This document shows positions 17,589 to 27,028 of a DNA stretch of 44,150 bases, one piece after another. Numbering within the stretch: position 1 is the stretch's first letter; each line of letters starts with the position of its first letter. The stretch spans positions 1 to 44,150 of the forward strand of contig JAOASB010000042.1 of NCBI GenBank assembly GCA_025210375.1, written 5' to 3'. Source of the stretch: Maledivibacter sp. (GTDB lineage Bacteria; Bacillota; Clostridia; Peptostreptococcales; Caminicellaceae). The notes under the pieces were generated by a model that made no database searches, was not told where the DNA came from, and saw only the letters and a program-made list of their open reading frames with translations. The position numbers and the translations under genes are program-made.

Positions 17589-19730
17589 TTATGACTTTGG
17601 CATGCCATCAGCATGTGTAAATCCCCCTTGATGACAGGTCAATATCTCTTCAAATTCTCCACAGGATAAGGGTTTATCAAAAAAATATCCTTGCCCTAAA
17701 TCACAATTTATTTTTTTTAGGTAATGATACTGTTGTTCCGTCTCAATACCTTCTGCAACGACCTGTAGTCCTATATCATGGGCTAATTTTATTAAGGCCT
17801 TAGTAATGACTTGATCTTTAGATTTTATTGTTACATTATCAATAAAAGATTTATCTAATTTTAAATAATCAATTGGCAATTTTTTTAGGTAATTTAAAGA
17901 CGAGTAGCCTGTCCCAAAATCGTCTAATGCAATTTTTATATTCATCTTCTTTAGTTCATTAAGTACATGAATTGTATGATCTAAATTCTCTAAGGCAATA
18001 TTTTCAGTGATTTCAATAACTAGGTATCTACTATCTAATCCTGTTTTCTGTAAAATCTCTTTTATGTTTTTAACAAGATCTCTTTGTTTAAATTCTAGAG
18101 CCGACATATTTATTGATATCTTTATAGAAGTATGACCTCTTTCTAGCCAAATTTTATTTTGCTTACAGGCTGTTTCTAAGGTCAATTTTCCAATTTTTTT
18201 AATAATTCCTGTTTTTTCTGCTAAATGGATAAAATCGATTGGGGATATCAGCCCTTTTTCAGGATGATTCCATCTAATTAATGCTTCTGAACCAACTATA
18301 CGACCACTTTTCAAATCAATTATGGGCTGATAATTTAAAATGAATTCTTTATTTTTAATACCATGCCTTAAGCTTTTTTTCATATTAATGAATTCCATTT
18401 TTTGTGTATACATTTCTTCTTTATAAATCTTATAACCTTTTTTTCCTGCTTCCTTTGCACAGTACATGGCAGTATCAGCATTTCTGAGTAAAGTTTCAAA
18501 ATTCTCTCCATGATGGGGAAACACAGCAATTCCAATACTTGCTGAGATATAAAATTCCTCATCATTCAGTATCCATGGTTTTCCTAAGGAATCAAGAATC
18601 ATTCTCGCTAAACTATGTAATTGATCTATATTCTTAACTTCTGAAACTATTAAACCGAACTCATCCCCTCCAAGACGAGCCAAAGTATACCCCGTTTTTT
18701 TATATTTTCTAAATTCTTTTGAAACCATTTTTAATAATATATCTCCATAACTATGTCCAAGTGTGTCATTTACATTCTTAAAGTCATCTAGATCAAAATA
18801 TAACAATGCACACTGTTCATTAAAATGTTTAGCTTTAAGTATTTGAGTATACAGTTGTTTTTCAAACATCGCTCTATTAGGAAGCTCAGTTATCAAATCA
18901 TAATATGCCAGCTTCAAAACTTTTTCTTCGTTTCTTTTTTGTTCAGTGATATCTGTATGGGAGCCTGCCATTCTAATGGGGTTTCCACTTTTGTCCCATA
19001 TAGCCTGACCTTTACTCAATATCCACTTATAATCTTCACTACTGGGTTTTAACCTATAAATATTTATGTAGCTTCCTATTTGCTTATTCAAATAATCATC
19101 AAGGGTTTTTATCGCATCATTTTTGTCCTCTGGATGTAAAAGACTCTTCCAAATTTCAATACTCAATTGAAGTTCAGAATCCCTATATCCTAATATATTT
19201 CTCCCTTGGGAAGAAATATGCATTTTATCATTCTTTACATCCCAATCCCATATCCCATCATTGGCTCCTTTAACAACTAGCTCATACCTTGTCTCACTCT
19301 CTGCTAAGGCTTCTTTACTTGATTTGATCTCCCTAAATTGATTTTTTAAGTTTTCTTTAGTATCCATTAGTTCTTCATAGGCCAAATTAAGTTCTTCATA
19401 GCTTCGATATAGCTTATTTGAAACCAATTGAATCTTTACTAAGGAGTTTCTAATAACTAGAAATAAAAGTCCCCCCGTTACAAGAATATATATCCACCCT
19501 TTATAGTTTTGTAGCATATGAACTCGTTTCATATCATCAACTAATATCTCTATAGCTTTATCGGATAATAATATCCATAAACTTCCTATTAAAATATAAA
19601 ACATACTGATCCTGAAAGCTGTCTTGATTGGGTCGACGGAAGTATATCTTAATGATAAGAGATCATAGGTCTCTAAGTTTTTTTCATGCCTTATTCCAAA
19701 CATTTTTTTAAAATCAAATATCTTAAACAT
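17589..19730 (-). CDS. PAS-GGDEF-EAL cyclic di-GMP turnover protein
   Basis: 713 residues. Two membrane segments (about 40-60 and 80-100), a coiled stretch, a PAS/PAC domain (about 145-265, ending DITEQKRNEEK), a GGDEF domain (LARLGGDEFGL) and an EAL domain. The GGDEF motif is intact, though no RxxD inhibitory site is visible just before it. EAL catalytic motifs EALIRW, EITENIALEN, DDFGTGYSS, KLDKSFI and EGIETEQQ are all intact, so phosphodiesterase activity is likely and both activities are possible. It is membrane-bound and senses an unknown signal. GGGGG ribosome binding site before ATG 19730. Not in an operon. Confidence 0.94.
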   Translation of the reverse strand: MFKIFDFKKMFGIRHEKNLETYDLLSLRYTSVDPIKTAFRISMFYILIGSLWILLSDKAIEILVDDMKRVHMLQNYKGWIYILVTGGLLFLVIRNSLVKIQLVSNKLYRSYEELNLAYEELMDTKENLKNQFREIKSSKEALAESETRYELVVKGANDGIWDWDVKNDKMHISSQGRNILGYRDSELQLSIEIWKSLLHPEDKNDAIKTLDDYLNKQIGSYINIYRLKPSSEDYKWILSKGQAIWDKSGNPIRMAGSHTDITEQKRNEEKVLKLAYYDLITELPNRAMFEKQLYTQILKAKHFNEQCALLYFDLDDFKNVNDTLGHSYGDILLKMVSKEFRKYKKTGYTLARLGGDEFGLIVSEVKNIDQLHSLARMILDSLGKPWILNDEEFYISASIGIAVFPHHGENFETLLRNADTAMYCAKEAGKKGYKIYKEEMYTQKMEFINMKKSLRHGIKNKEFILNYQPIIDLKSGRIVGSEALIRWNHPEKGLISPIDFIHLAEKTGIIKKIGKLTLETACKQNKIWLERGHTSIKISINMSALEFKQRDLVKNIKEILQKTGLDSRYLVIEITENIALENLDHTIHVLNELKKMNIKIALDDFGTGYSSLNYLKKLPIDYLKLDKSFIDNVTIKSKDQVITKALIKLAHDIGLQVVAEGIETEQQYHYLKKINCDLGQGYFFDKPLSCGEFEEILTCHQGGFTHADGMPKS

Positions 19731-20100
19731 AATAAATAACCCCCAAATATAGTCATGCTACACCAAAACCTAGGATGTATTTTACTGAAATGATGAATTA
19801 CTCTACATTTTAAGAAAAATTTATTAATCTTTAAAGTAGCATTACTATAACTGCTAAAAGAAAATGTAAATAACGTTGCAGAATTTGTTGGATATTGTCG
19901 CTATTTGTAACCATTATAATCTATATTATTGTCATTTATCAAGTAAGTAATTTTTACTATATATACCACAATTTATTTGAAATAAACACATATGCGATGC
20001 CGCTATTTATAAATCAGAAGGATAATAAACTGTTACATGAATTTTGAAAAAAGCAAAAAATATCTTCCAATAGAACTTTATAGGATTTATTAAATATAAA
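19731..20100. other. Intergenic region, no gene recognised
   Basis: About 370 bp of AT-rich DNA upstream of the GGDEF-EAL gene and downstream of the redox operon terminator. It should contain the promoter of the GGDEF-EAL gene, but I see no clear box pair, RNA motif or ORF with a ribosome binding site. Confidence 0.4.
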
Positions 20101-20127
20101 AAACCCAGATGATATAACATCTGGGTT
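20091..20127 (-). terminator. Terminator after the redox operon
   Basis: AACCCAGATG and CATCTGGGTT (20102-20127) form a 10-bp stem with a 6-nt loop. On the minus strand TTTTTATATTT follows. It lies about 170 nt after the stop of the 1194-residue subunit gene, beyond the rod-like inverted repeat. Confidence 0.85.
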
Positions 20128-20144
20128 CCTTCTATATTAAATAA

Positions 20145-20255
20145 CAGGTAGAAAAAGGTTTGGGGCAAACATTAAGCGAAGAGAGTATCTTACAATTTAT
20201 AAAGGAGAGCCGAAAATTTCGACCTTTGCACAAAGCCCCGAACCTTTTTCACCTG
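20145..20255. other. Rod-like 111-bp inverted repeat, possible structured RNA or small element
   Basis: CAGGT-a-GAAAAAGGTTTGGGGC (20145-20166) pairs with GCCCCGAACCTTTTTC-ACCTG (20235-20255): 21 pairs with one bulge and one T·G pair on the plus-strand reading, or an A·C mismatch on the minus strand. The 68-nt interior has a further AAAGG/CCTTT stem. It lies between the redox operon stop and its terminator. The shape resembles a 6S-like rod or a palindromic element, but I find no diagnostic 6S, SRP or riboswitch sequence. Confidence 0.6.
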
Positions 20256-20293
20256 CTCAGACCACTAACAATAGGGCCTGATATCCTTGCTAA

Positions 20294-23200
20294 CTAAATT
20301 AATTCTTCATCTTTAAGCTTCTCAATAAATCTGTTATTAAGATTACTTGTATTCCCTCTCTTTTCAAATAGCTTTCCATCTTCAATTGTTTGAAGTCTAG
20401 CTTTTTTATCAGGGAAGTTAAATCCATTACTATCTGTGTAAAGTATAGGACTTTTGTTAACTGGCCAAAATACATCCTTGCCTATTTCCTTATTTACTCT
20501 AAAGTACTCAGGTATACTCATTGATATCTCATCAAGTATATCATCGGGACTATTGTATTCCATTGTAGTACTAAGGGCATTGGCAAGTTTTATTATTATC
20601 TCCCAGTTTTCCACTTTTGTAAGGGGAGGTATGGCCTGATTTATTCTTTGTATTCTTCTTTCACTACTAGTATATGTTCCTCTAGACTCAGCAAAACTAA
20701 CGGCTGGCAGTACAACGTCTGCCTTTTTCGCAGTCTCAGTTAGGTGAATGTCTCTAACCATTAAGAAATCTAGATTACTTAAGTCCACATGGGGTATATC
20801 TTCACCAAATACAAGTAGTCCCTTGATGGTCTTTTCTTCTATTCCCTTAATGATTTCCTCTGAGTCTTTGGAAATACCCATATCCACAAGTCCTTGACTG
20901 TTATTGTTGGCTTTAAGCTGTATAATACCGCTACGCGCTTTACCTATATGTCCACATATAACAGCTATATTTGCAAGCATTTTTGCTCCATCTACAGTAA
21001 TACCGTTTTGATCAAATACAATCATAGCCTTCTTCGAATTACCATAAATATCAGCTATCTCTTTGGCTGCATCACTTACATTAATTTCTTCAAGACTTGA
21101 TTTTAATTCTTCAAAACCGACTGCCCTTTCACTAGATGGCACAAATCCATTATCAATTAATGCCTTAGCGATTTCCTTTAAAAAGTCTATATTATTTTCA
21201 GGTATTACCTTCTTATATGCCCATTCATCGGCTGTGGTCTCCGATGGATTAATTGTAATAAGCTTTGCTCCATTTTCTACTGCTTTTTTAATCTTAAGTC
21301 CAACAATAGTATGATCCTTCATCACATCTGAACCAACTAAAATAATTGTTTCCGTAGAAAGTATTTCCTCAAAGGTATTGGTTGAAGCATCATATCCAAG
21401 TACATCCTTTATTCCATTCTGTAAGCTATTGAAGGAAATAATATTTTCAGTTTTTAATACATCCTTCGCAAACTTAGATGCAAGATATATTTCTTCGTTT
21501 GTATATTTATCTGAAATTGCAAAAGCTAGAGAGTCACTTCCATAAAGTAATGATAAACTCTTTGCTTTTTTAGCAGTATAAAGTGCCGCTTCCTCCCATG
21601 AAACCTCTTGAAGCTTACCTTCCTTACGAACTAATGGTGTTGTAAGTCTTTTGTCCTTCTCTGCTATATCAAAACCAAATCTTCCTTTTGCACAAAGAAG
21701 CCCATCATCTACCTTGCTTTCTTTATCAGGAAGGGAACGAATAAGCAGGTCACCCTTTGTATTTAAGTTCATATTACAGCCTACACTACAATGTGAACAA
21801 ACAGTGTGGGTTTCCTTGGTCTTAACAGGAACAGATTTCTCTATACCAAGTCTTTCTCCAAGGGCTCCCGTTGGGCAAACACTTATACATTGCCCACATG
21901 ATATACAATCCGTCTCTTTTAAAGGCATATTAAGGGCTGGCTTAACTATGGTATCAAAGCCCCTGTCCACAAGACCCAATGCCGCAACGCCCATTACTTC
22001 ATCACAGACCCTTACACATAGTCCACAAAGAATACATTTATCAGAATTTCTTTCTATGAATGGGTGTCCATCATCTAGTCTTCGTTTATGAGCTTCGCCA
22101 GTAATCCTCTGTGGCTTTACATCGTATTCGTTAGCATATCTTATAAGATCACATTCAAAGAAGTCGTGGCATCCACACTCAAGACACCTCATGGCCTCCT
22201 TCTTAGCATCCTCTTCACTATATCCGCATACAACTTCCTCAAAGTTATACTTTCTCTCCTCTGGAGAAAGATGAGGCATTGAAGGTCTCTTAGCCTTTTC
22301 AATATGATCAAAATCTTCTTCTGTTAAATCATGTCTTTCTACATAGTATGGCTTCTTATATGGAATAATCTCTCCTTCAAGATATTTACATATAACTCCA
22401 GCAGCTCTTTTGGCTTCACCAATGGCTTCAATAGCGATACTTGCTCCTTTATTGGTTGCATCTCCACCAGCGAATACACCGGATAAGTTTGTTTGGTATG
22501 TGTTTTCATCGGCATAGATTGTTCCTCTATCCGTAAGCTCTAATTCTTCAAAGCCAGCCGCATTAACCTTTTGTCCTATTGAGCAAATTATAGAATCCAC
22601 TTCTATTATTTCTTCTTCTCCCTCGATAGGCATAGGTCTCCTTCTTCCGCTGGCATCGGCTGGACCTTGTTTCATCTTTTGAAGCCTAACCTTACTAACC
22701 TTGCCATCTTCACCAATTACCTCTATAGGATTAACTAAATATTTAAAGGTTACGCCTTCTTCTTCTGCTTCTTTGATTTCTACAGCATCTGCAGGCATTT
22801 CATCCTTGGTTCTACGGTATAAAAGATAAACCTCTTTAGCCCCAAGTCTTATAGCCGTTCTACAAGCATCCATAGCAGTGTTACCACCGCCAACTACAGC
22901 TATCCTATCCCCTGTTATAACGGGTTCATTTACTGCAAATTTGGTAAGGAAGTTAATTCCTCCTATAACCCCATCTAAGTCTGAGCCCGGACAATTCAAG
23001 TTAGCACTTCTCCATGCTCCAATAGTTACATAAGCAGCATCAAAGGTTTTTCTTATATGACTAAGGTCAACATCCTTACCAACCCTTAAGTTGTTAACCA
23101 TTTTTACGCCCATTTTCTCAATTATGCTTATTTCCTTATTAAGCACTTCCTTAGGAAGACGATATTGTGGTATACCATATCTCAGCATACCTCCCATTTC

Positions 23201-23878
23201 AGGCATCGCTTCAAAGATTACAACCTTATGACCTTCCTTTGCAAGATAATATGCAGCAGTAAGTCCTCCAGGCCCCCCACCAATAACGGCCACTCTTTTT
23301 CCAGTATCAGATTTAAGCTCCGGTAGGAAGGCTTCTTCGCCCTTTAAATCTATATCAGCTACAAAGCTTTTTAACCATGCAATAGATACAGGTTCATCGG
23401 CAAGCTGTCTTCTACATGCATCCTCACATGGATGAGGACATACTCTTCCTATACTGGCAGGTAGTGGTAATTCCTCTTTTATAAGCTTAAGTGCCTCTTT
23501 GTATTCACCATTTGCTATAAGTCCTACATATCCTTGACAATCGGTATTGGCTGGGCATGCTGATACACACGGAGGTCTACAGTCTCCAACGTGATCTGAA
23601 AGCAGCAGTTCTAAGGCGGTCTTTCTTGATTCCCTAACCTTATTAGTATTTGTTTGTATTACCATTCCATCACTTATTTTTGTGGCACAAGCCCTTAGAA
23701 GCTTTGGAATCCCTTCAACTTCTACAACACAAAGTCCACAAGAACCGTAAACTTCTACTCTTTCGTCATAGCAAAGAGTTGGTATTTCTATATTATTTTC
23801 CCTTGCTACTTCTAGTATAGTTTGACCTTTACAGCCTATTACTTCTCGTCCATTTATATTTAATCTTAATTCTGGCAT
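20294..23878 (-). CDS. Fused NuoG/NfnB-type redox subunit (HydA-like N-terminus, GltD-like flavin domain, FDH-like domain)
   Basis: 1194 residues. Domain order: plant-type [2Fe-2S] (Cys36, 47, 50, 64); an HxxxC segment (DHVGDCRPPC, 95-104); a GltD/NfnB-like module (about 105-505) with its own cysteine cluster, FAD motif GGGPGG (200-206) and NAD(P) motif VVGGGNTAMD (328-337); a CLECGC knot; two [4Fe-4S] ferredoxin motifs (615-625, 658-668); a molybdopterin-oxidoreductase Fe4S4 motif (Cys694, 697, 701, 729); then an FDH-like fold to the end. Where formate dehydrogenases carry catalytic Sec/Cys and His, this protein reads NIISFNSLQNG (812-822), so formate oxidation is unlikely, and no C-terminal cofactor-binding domain is evident. 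It is likely an electron wire plus a pyridine nucleotide site, as in Stn/Bfu-type bifurcating enzymes (inference). Database labels may call it formate dehydrogenase or NuoG. Confidence 0.9.
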   Translation of the reverse strand: MPELRLNINGREVIGCKGQTILEVARENNIEIPTLCYDERVEVYGSCGLCVVEVEGIPKLLRACATKISDGMVIQTNTNKVRESRKTALELLLSDHVGDCRPPCVSACPANTDCQGYVGLIANGEYKEALKLIKEELPLPASIGRVCPHPCEDACRRQLADEPVSIAWLKSFVADIDLKGEEAFLPELKSDTGKRVAVIGGGPGGLTAAYYLAKEGHKVVIFEAMPEMGGMLRYGIPQYRLPKEVLNKEISIIEKMGVKMVNNLRVGKDVDLSHIRKTFDAAYVTIGAWRSANLNCPGSDLDGVIGGINFLTKFAVNEPVITGDRIAVVGGGNTAMDACRTAIRLGAKEVYLLYRRTKDEMPADAVEIKEAEEEGVTFKYLVNPIEVIGEDGKVSKVRLQKMKQGPADASGRRRPMPIEGEEEIIEVDSIICSIGQKVNAAGFEELELTDRGTIYADENTYQTNLSGVFAGGDATNKGASIAIEAIGEAKRAAGVICKYLEGEIIPYKKPYYVERHDLTEEDFDHIEKAKRPSMPHLSPEERKYNFEEVVCGYSEEDAKKEAMRCLECGCHDFFECDLIRYANEYDVKPQRITGEAHKRRLDDGHPFIERNSDKCILCGLCVRVCDEVMGVAALGLVDRGFDTIVKPALNMPLKETDCISCGQCISVCPTGALGERLGIEKSVPVKTKETHTVCSHCSVGCNMNLNTKGDLLIRSLPDKESKVDDGLLCAKGRFGFDIAEKDKRLTTPLVRKEGKLQEVSWEEAALYTAKKAKSLSLLYGSDSLAFAISDKYTNEEIYLASKFAKDVLKTENIISFNSLQNGIKDVLGYDASTNTFEEILSTETIILVGSDVMKDHTIVGLKIKKAVENGAKLITINPSETTADEWAYKKVIPENNIDFLKEIAKALIDNGFVPSSERAVGFEELKSSLEEINVSDAAKEIADIYGNSKKAMIVFDQNGITVDGAKMLANIAVICGHIGKARSGIIQLKANNNSQGLVDMGISKDSEEIIKGIEEKTIKGLLVFGEDIPHVDLSNLDFLMVRDIHLTETAKKADVVLPAVSFAESRGTYTSSERRIQRINQAIPPLTKVENWEIIIKLANALSTTMEYNSPDDILDEISMSIPEYFRVNKEIGKDVFWPVNKSPILYTDSNGFNFPDKKARLQTIEDGKLFEKRGNTSNLNNRFIEKLKDEELI

Positions 23879-23894
23879 ATTTTCTCACCCCTAT

Positions 23895-25649
23895 CTACAT
23901 GACTTCTATTGCATTAAACTTACATGCCTTTTTACACTGACCACATTTAATACATTTTTCATTATCTATAAGATGAGGTTGTTTTATCTGGCCCTTAATT
24001 GCATCCACGGGACATTTCCTAGCACAAAGCCCACATCCTATACATTTATCCTGCAAGATATTATAAGAAAGTAGATTTTCACATTGCTTAGCCGGACATT
24101 TTTTATCATATATATGACTCTCATATTCTTCTCTGAAATATTTGAGGGTACTGAGTACTGGATTTGGAGCAGTTTGTCCAAGACCACATAAAGAACCTTC
24201 CTTTATCTTTTGCCCCAGTTCTTCCAACATTTCTATATCTCCATCTTTTCCGTTACCTTCACAAATTCGAGTAAGAATCTCAAGCATTCTTTTTGTACCA
24301 ATTCTACAGTATATACACTTACCACAGGATTCTTTACGAGTGAATTCAAGGAAGAAACGTGCCATATCTACCATACAAGTGGTTTCATCCATTACTACCA
24401 TACCACCAGAACCCATAATAGCTCCAGTCTTATTTATGGAATCATAATCAACGGGAGTATCTAAAAGGTGCTTAGGAATACAGCCTCCAGAAGGTCCACC
24501 CATCTGAACTGCTTTAAATTCCTTATCTTCTTTAATACCTCCGCCTATATCAAAAATGATTTCTTTAAGACTCATGCCCATAGGCACTTCAACTAAACCA
24601 CCCTTTTTTATCTTTCCAGTAAGGGCAAAAACCTTAGTTCCATTACTTTTCTCAGTTCCCAGAGCTGCGAAGGCTTTTCCACCCTTTGCAAGTATCCAAG
24701 GAACGTTTGCAAAGGTCTCAACATTATTGATATTTGTAGGCTGACCCCAATATCCCTTTTGTGCTGGGAATGGAGGCTTCAACCTAGGCATACCCCTTTC
24801 ACCCTCTAAGGAAGCAATAAGTGCAGTTTCTTCACCACATACAAAGGCTCCTGCTCCAGCTTTAATTCTTAAATCAAAATTAAATCCTTCTTCATTAAAT
24901 ATTCCTTTTCCTAGGAAGCCCTTTTCCCTAGCCTGGTCTATTGCAATCTTTAGACGAACTATTGCTAAGGGGTATTCTGCTCTAACATAAATGATACCTT
25001 CAGAAGCTCCCATGGCATATCCACCAATGATCATTCCTTCAATTAAGTTATGGGGATCGCCCTCTAAAACACTTCTATCCATGAATGCTCCTGGGTCACC
25101 CTCATCTGCATTACATACAATATATTTAGTATCTCCAGGTGACTGTTTTGCTGCATTCCATTTAAACCATGTAGGAAATCCTGCTCCACCCCTACCCCTT
25201 AATCCTGCTATCTTTATCTCTTCTATTACTTCCTGTGGGCTCATGTCCTTAATACATTTTTCAGCAGCCTTATATCCACCTTTTTCTATATACTCTTCAA
25301 TATGTTCTGGATTAATGATTCCACAGTTTCTAAGTGCTATTCTCTCTTGCTTATCTAATATCCTTTGATCCACTTCATCTATGGTATATTCACTGACTTT
25401 TTGTTTTTCTATAATATGCTTTGCTACTATTTCTTCTACCATTTCAGGCTTTACAGTTACATATCTTGTCTTATCTCCATTATCATCTACCACATCAACG
25501 ATAGGCTCTAGATGGCACATACCGATACAGCCAGTTAGTGCAAGCTCCACATGAAGATTTTTATCATTTATTTGTTTTTCAAATTCTGTATGAACTTTAT
25601 TAGCTCCAGCTGCTATACCACAGCTTCCTTGACCAATAACTATCTTCAT
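23895..25649 (-). CDS. NuoF/HydB-type NAD(H)- and FMN-binding subunit
   Basis: 584 residues. An N-terminal thioredoxin-like [2Fe-2S] domain (Cys10, then GCIGMC near 40-45), a NuoF core with the FMN/NADH glycine-rich loop (GLRGRGGAGFPTWFKW near 150) and GAGAYVCGEETAL-like motif (here GAGAFVCGEETAL), a [4Fe-4S] site (ESCGKCIYCRIGTKRM), and two C-terminal [4Fe-4S] ferredoxin motifs (CIGCGLCARKCP, CIKCGQCKKAC). This extended layout is that of HydB in electron-bifurcating hydrogenases and relatives, rather than plain complex I NuoF. It reduces or oxidises NAD(H) and hosts the probable bifurcating flavin. Stop and start are within 3-17 nt of both neighbours, so the three genes are one operon. GAGGAGGTG precedes ATG 25649. 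Confidence 0.93.
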   Translation of the reverse strand: MKIVIGQGSCGIAAGANKVHTEFEKQINDKNLHVELALTGCIGMCHLEPIVDVVDDNGDKTRYVTVKPEMVEEIVAKHIIEKQKVSEYTIDEVDQRILDKQERIALRNCGIINPEHIEEYIEKGGYKAAEKCIKDMSPQEVIEEIKIAGLRGRGGAGFPTWFKWNAAKQSPGDTKYIVCNADEGDPGAFMDRSVLEGDPHNLIEGMIIGGYAMGASEGIIYVRAEYPLAIVRLKIAIDQAREKGFLGKGIFNEEGFNFDLRIKAGAGAFVCGEETALIASLEGERGMPRLKPPFPAQKGYWGQPTNINNVETFANVPWILAKGGKAFAALGTEKSNGTKVFALTGKIKKGGLVEVPMGMSLKEIIFDIGGGIKEDKEFKAVQMGGPSGGCIPKHLLDTPVDYDSINKTGAIMGSGGMVVMDETTCMVDMARFFLEFTRKESCGKCIYCRIGTKRMLEILTRICEGNGKDGDIEMLEELGQKIKEGSLCGLGQTAPNPVLSTLKYFREEYESHIYDKKCPAKQCENLLSYNILQDKCIGCGLCARKCPVDAIKGQIKQPHLIDNEKCIKCGQCKKACKFNAIEVM

Positions 25650-25652
25650 AAC

Positions 25653-26174
25653 CTACACCTCCTCGCTTTTATTTGACTTGATTTCTCTTATGATTTCCTT
25701 TGCCTTATCTGGAGTAAGATTTCCATAGGTCTCTCCATTAATCATCATAACTGGTGATAGACTACAGCATCCAAGACAAGCCACATTTTCTAGGGTAAAC
25801 AGATTATCCTCTGTTGTTTCACCTTCTTTAATCTTTAGCTCCTCTGTGATAGCTTCTTCAATAGCCTTTGAACCATTAACATGACAGGCAGTACCTTGAC
25901 ATAACATAATTACAAATTCACCAACGGGTTCTAATCTGAATTGGGTATAAAAAGTTGCTACTCCATGAACCTTCGCAGGTTTTACTTTCATCTCTGTAGC
26001 TATATAATCTAAAACCTCTATAGGTAGATAGTTATATATATCCTGCGCCTCCTGAAGAACACTAATCAAGCTCCCCGATAAACCCTTGTACTTATCTAAT
26101 ATCGGATCTAGCTTTTTTAAATCAACTTGCAACCTTTTGATACTACCATCCTTATTACCACAACAGCATTGCAT
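25653..26174 (-). CDS. NuoE/HydC-type [2Fe-2S] subunit
   Basis: About 173 residues with the thioredoxin-like [2Fe-2S] fold. The four cluster cysteines lie in CQGTACH and CLGCCSLSP. A helical N-terminus (KVHGVATFYTQF conserved) docks to the NuoF-like partner. It is an electron relay in the complex, cytoplasmic. The longer frame begins at GTG 26183, but ATG 26174 has GAGGAG at proper distance. An unusual CCC triplet (MQCCCGNKDGS) lies at the N-terminus. It is first in the operon; a family B repeat lies 54 nt upstream of the ATG, and a glycine riboswitch on the same strand ends about 590 nt upstream. Confidence 0.93.
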   Translation of the reverse strand: MQCCCGNKDGSIKRLQVDLKKLDPILDKYKGLSGSLISVLQEAQDIYNYLPIEVLDYIATEMKVKPAKVHGVATFYTQFRLEPVGEFVIMLCQGTACHVNGSKAIEEAITEELKIKEGETTEDNLFTLENVACLGCCSLSPVMMINGETYGNLTPDKAKEIIREIKSNKSEEV

Positions 26175-26225
26175 TATCTCCACTCCTCTCTACATGCCAC
26201 ACTTAGTAATATTATTAAATTGTAT

Positions 26226-26325
26226 TTTATAGGGAGTCCAGCAAAAACTTTAATTTATACATAGCAAAAGACCCCAAAATATGGGATGTTTTATTATGTA
26301 TAAATTAATATCTATCTGGAACTCT
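26226..26325 (-). repeat. Family B nested palindrome, copy 3 (upstream of the redox operon)
   Basis: Arms TAATTTATACATAGCAAAA (26251-26269) and TTTTATTATGTATAAATTA (26289-26307) pair. The inner stem is CCC/GGG, different from the other copies but in the same place. Outer bases GAGTCCAG and CTGGAACTC also pair. TATAG edge at 26228 is 54 nt from the ATG of the NuoE-like gene. Confidence 0.75.
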
Positions 26326-26755
26326 TAATTTAATTGAATTATTCCATGACATTACTGGAAATAGTGGGAGCCTAATTCCAAACCCTAAAGCTCAACACCT
26401 CTTTTAAATCAGATTATATTTTAATCACGATTATGTCATTTGTAAAATTTTATAATAGTTCACTGAGGGCACATCACATATAGGGCTATAAACAATTATT
26501 GAAGCTATGACCATACTAGACTTATAGGTCTCCCATATATAATGTAATTTTAAGTAACGATGATCTTTATCTACACATTGCTACATAATAGTTACTTAAA
26601 TTTAAATCCACTCTAAAACTATTATTTCTATATTTTGATTTATGGAATTAAAACAAAATTTTCAATTCAAACCCACTAGTCTAGCGATGCTTTTGTTACA
26701 ACATTCAATGAAAATTATAAGATATTACTAGCTTTAAATCCCCTAATAATTTACA
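26326..26755. other. Non-coding stretch between riboswitch terminator and redox operon
   Basis: About 430 bp without a convincing ORF. A TATAAT box on the minus strand (26418-26413) has a weak ATGACA box 15 bp upstream, a possible but poorly spaced promoter for the redox operon. I see no gene here that the glycine riboswitch could control. Confidence 0.4.
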
Positions 26756-26793
26756 AAAAAAGAATACGAATAACACCACCGTCACTCATATTC
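26755..26793 (-). terminator. Terminator directly after the glycine riboswitch
   Basis: Minus strand: GAATA pairs with TATTC and GAGTGAC with GTTATTC (two G·T), loop of six, then TTTTTTT. It begins right after the second aptamer and is probably the switchable expression platform. Confidence 0.75.
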
Positions 26794-26794
26794 C

Positions 26795-26968
26795 TCTGTA
26801 TTTTTGCCTGAGAGTTTCTACACAGGAAATAATGTATTGCTCCGTCGGCGCCATCTCGGTCTTTCCAGAGTTCCATCAAATAGCGATCCTTTTGCCTGAA
26901 AGATTCTATATAGACTTGAGAATCTATATATTGCTTCTTCGGCTCCCTTTTAAGGTATCTCTCGCAAT
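26795..26968 (-). promoter_or_regulatory. Tandem glycine riboswitch (two aptamers)
   Basis: Read on the minus strand there are two gcvT-type aptamers. The first has GCGAGAGA, GGGAGCCGAAGAAGCAA and TTTCAGGCAAAAGGA. The second has TGGAACTCTGGAAAGACC, GGCGCCGACGGAGCAA and CTCTCAGGCAAAAATACAGAGG. Both match the classic glycine-binding cores. In Firmicutes it usually switches on glycine cleavage or transport genes when glycine is abundant; here the next gene downstream is the redox complex, 590 nt away. Confidence 0.95.
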
Positions 26969-27028
26969 TATCATATGGATATTTATAATTAAGTTTGATA
27001 TAATTATTAATGTTTATTAATCCTTTTT

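Noticed and set aside
20145..20255. 6S or SRP RNA
   Set aside because: The rod shape invites it, but neither the SRP GGAAG/AGCAG core nor a convincing 6S central bubble could be seen; kept only as an unidentified inverted repeat.
20294..23878. Active formate dehydrogenase alpha subunit
   Set aside because: The region that should carry catalytic Sec/Cys and His reads NIISFNSLQNG, there is no in-frame TGA in it, and no C-terminal molydopterin dinucleotide-binding domain is evident.
20294..26174. NADP-reducing [FeFe] hydrogenase (HndABCD)
   Set aside because: The HydBC-type subunits fit, but no H-cluster motifs of the type TSCCP or MPCxxKxxE occur in the large subunit.
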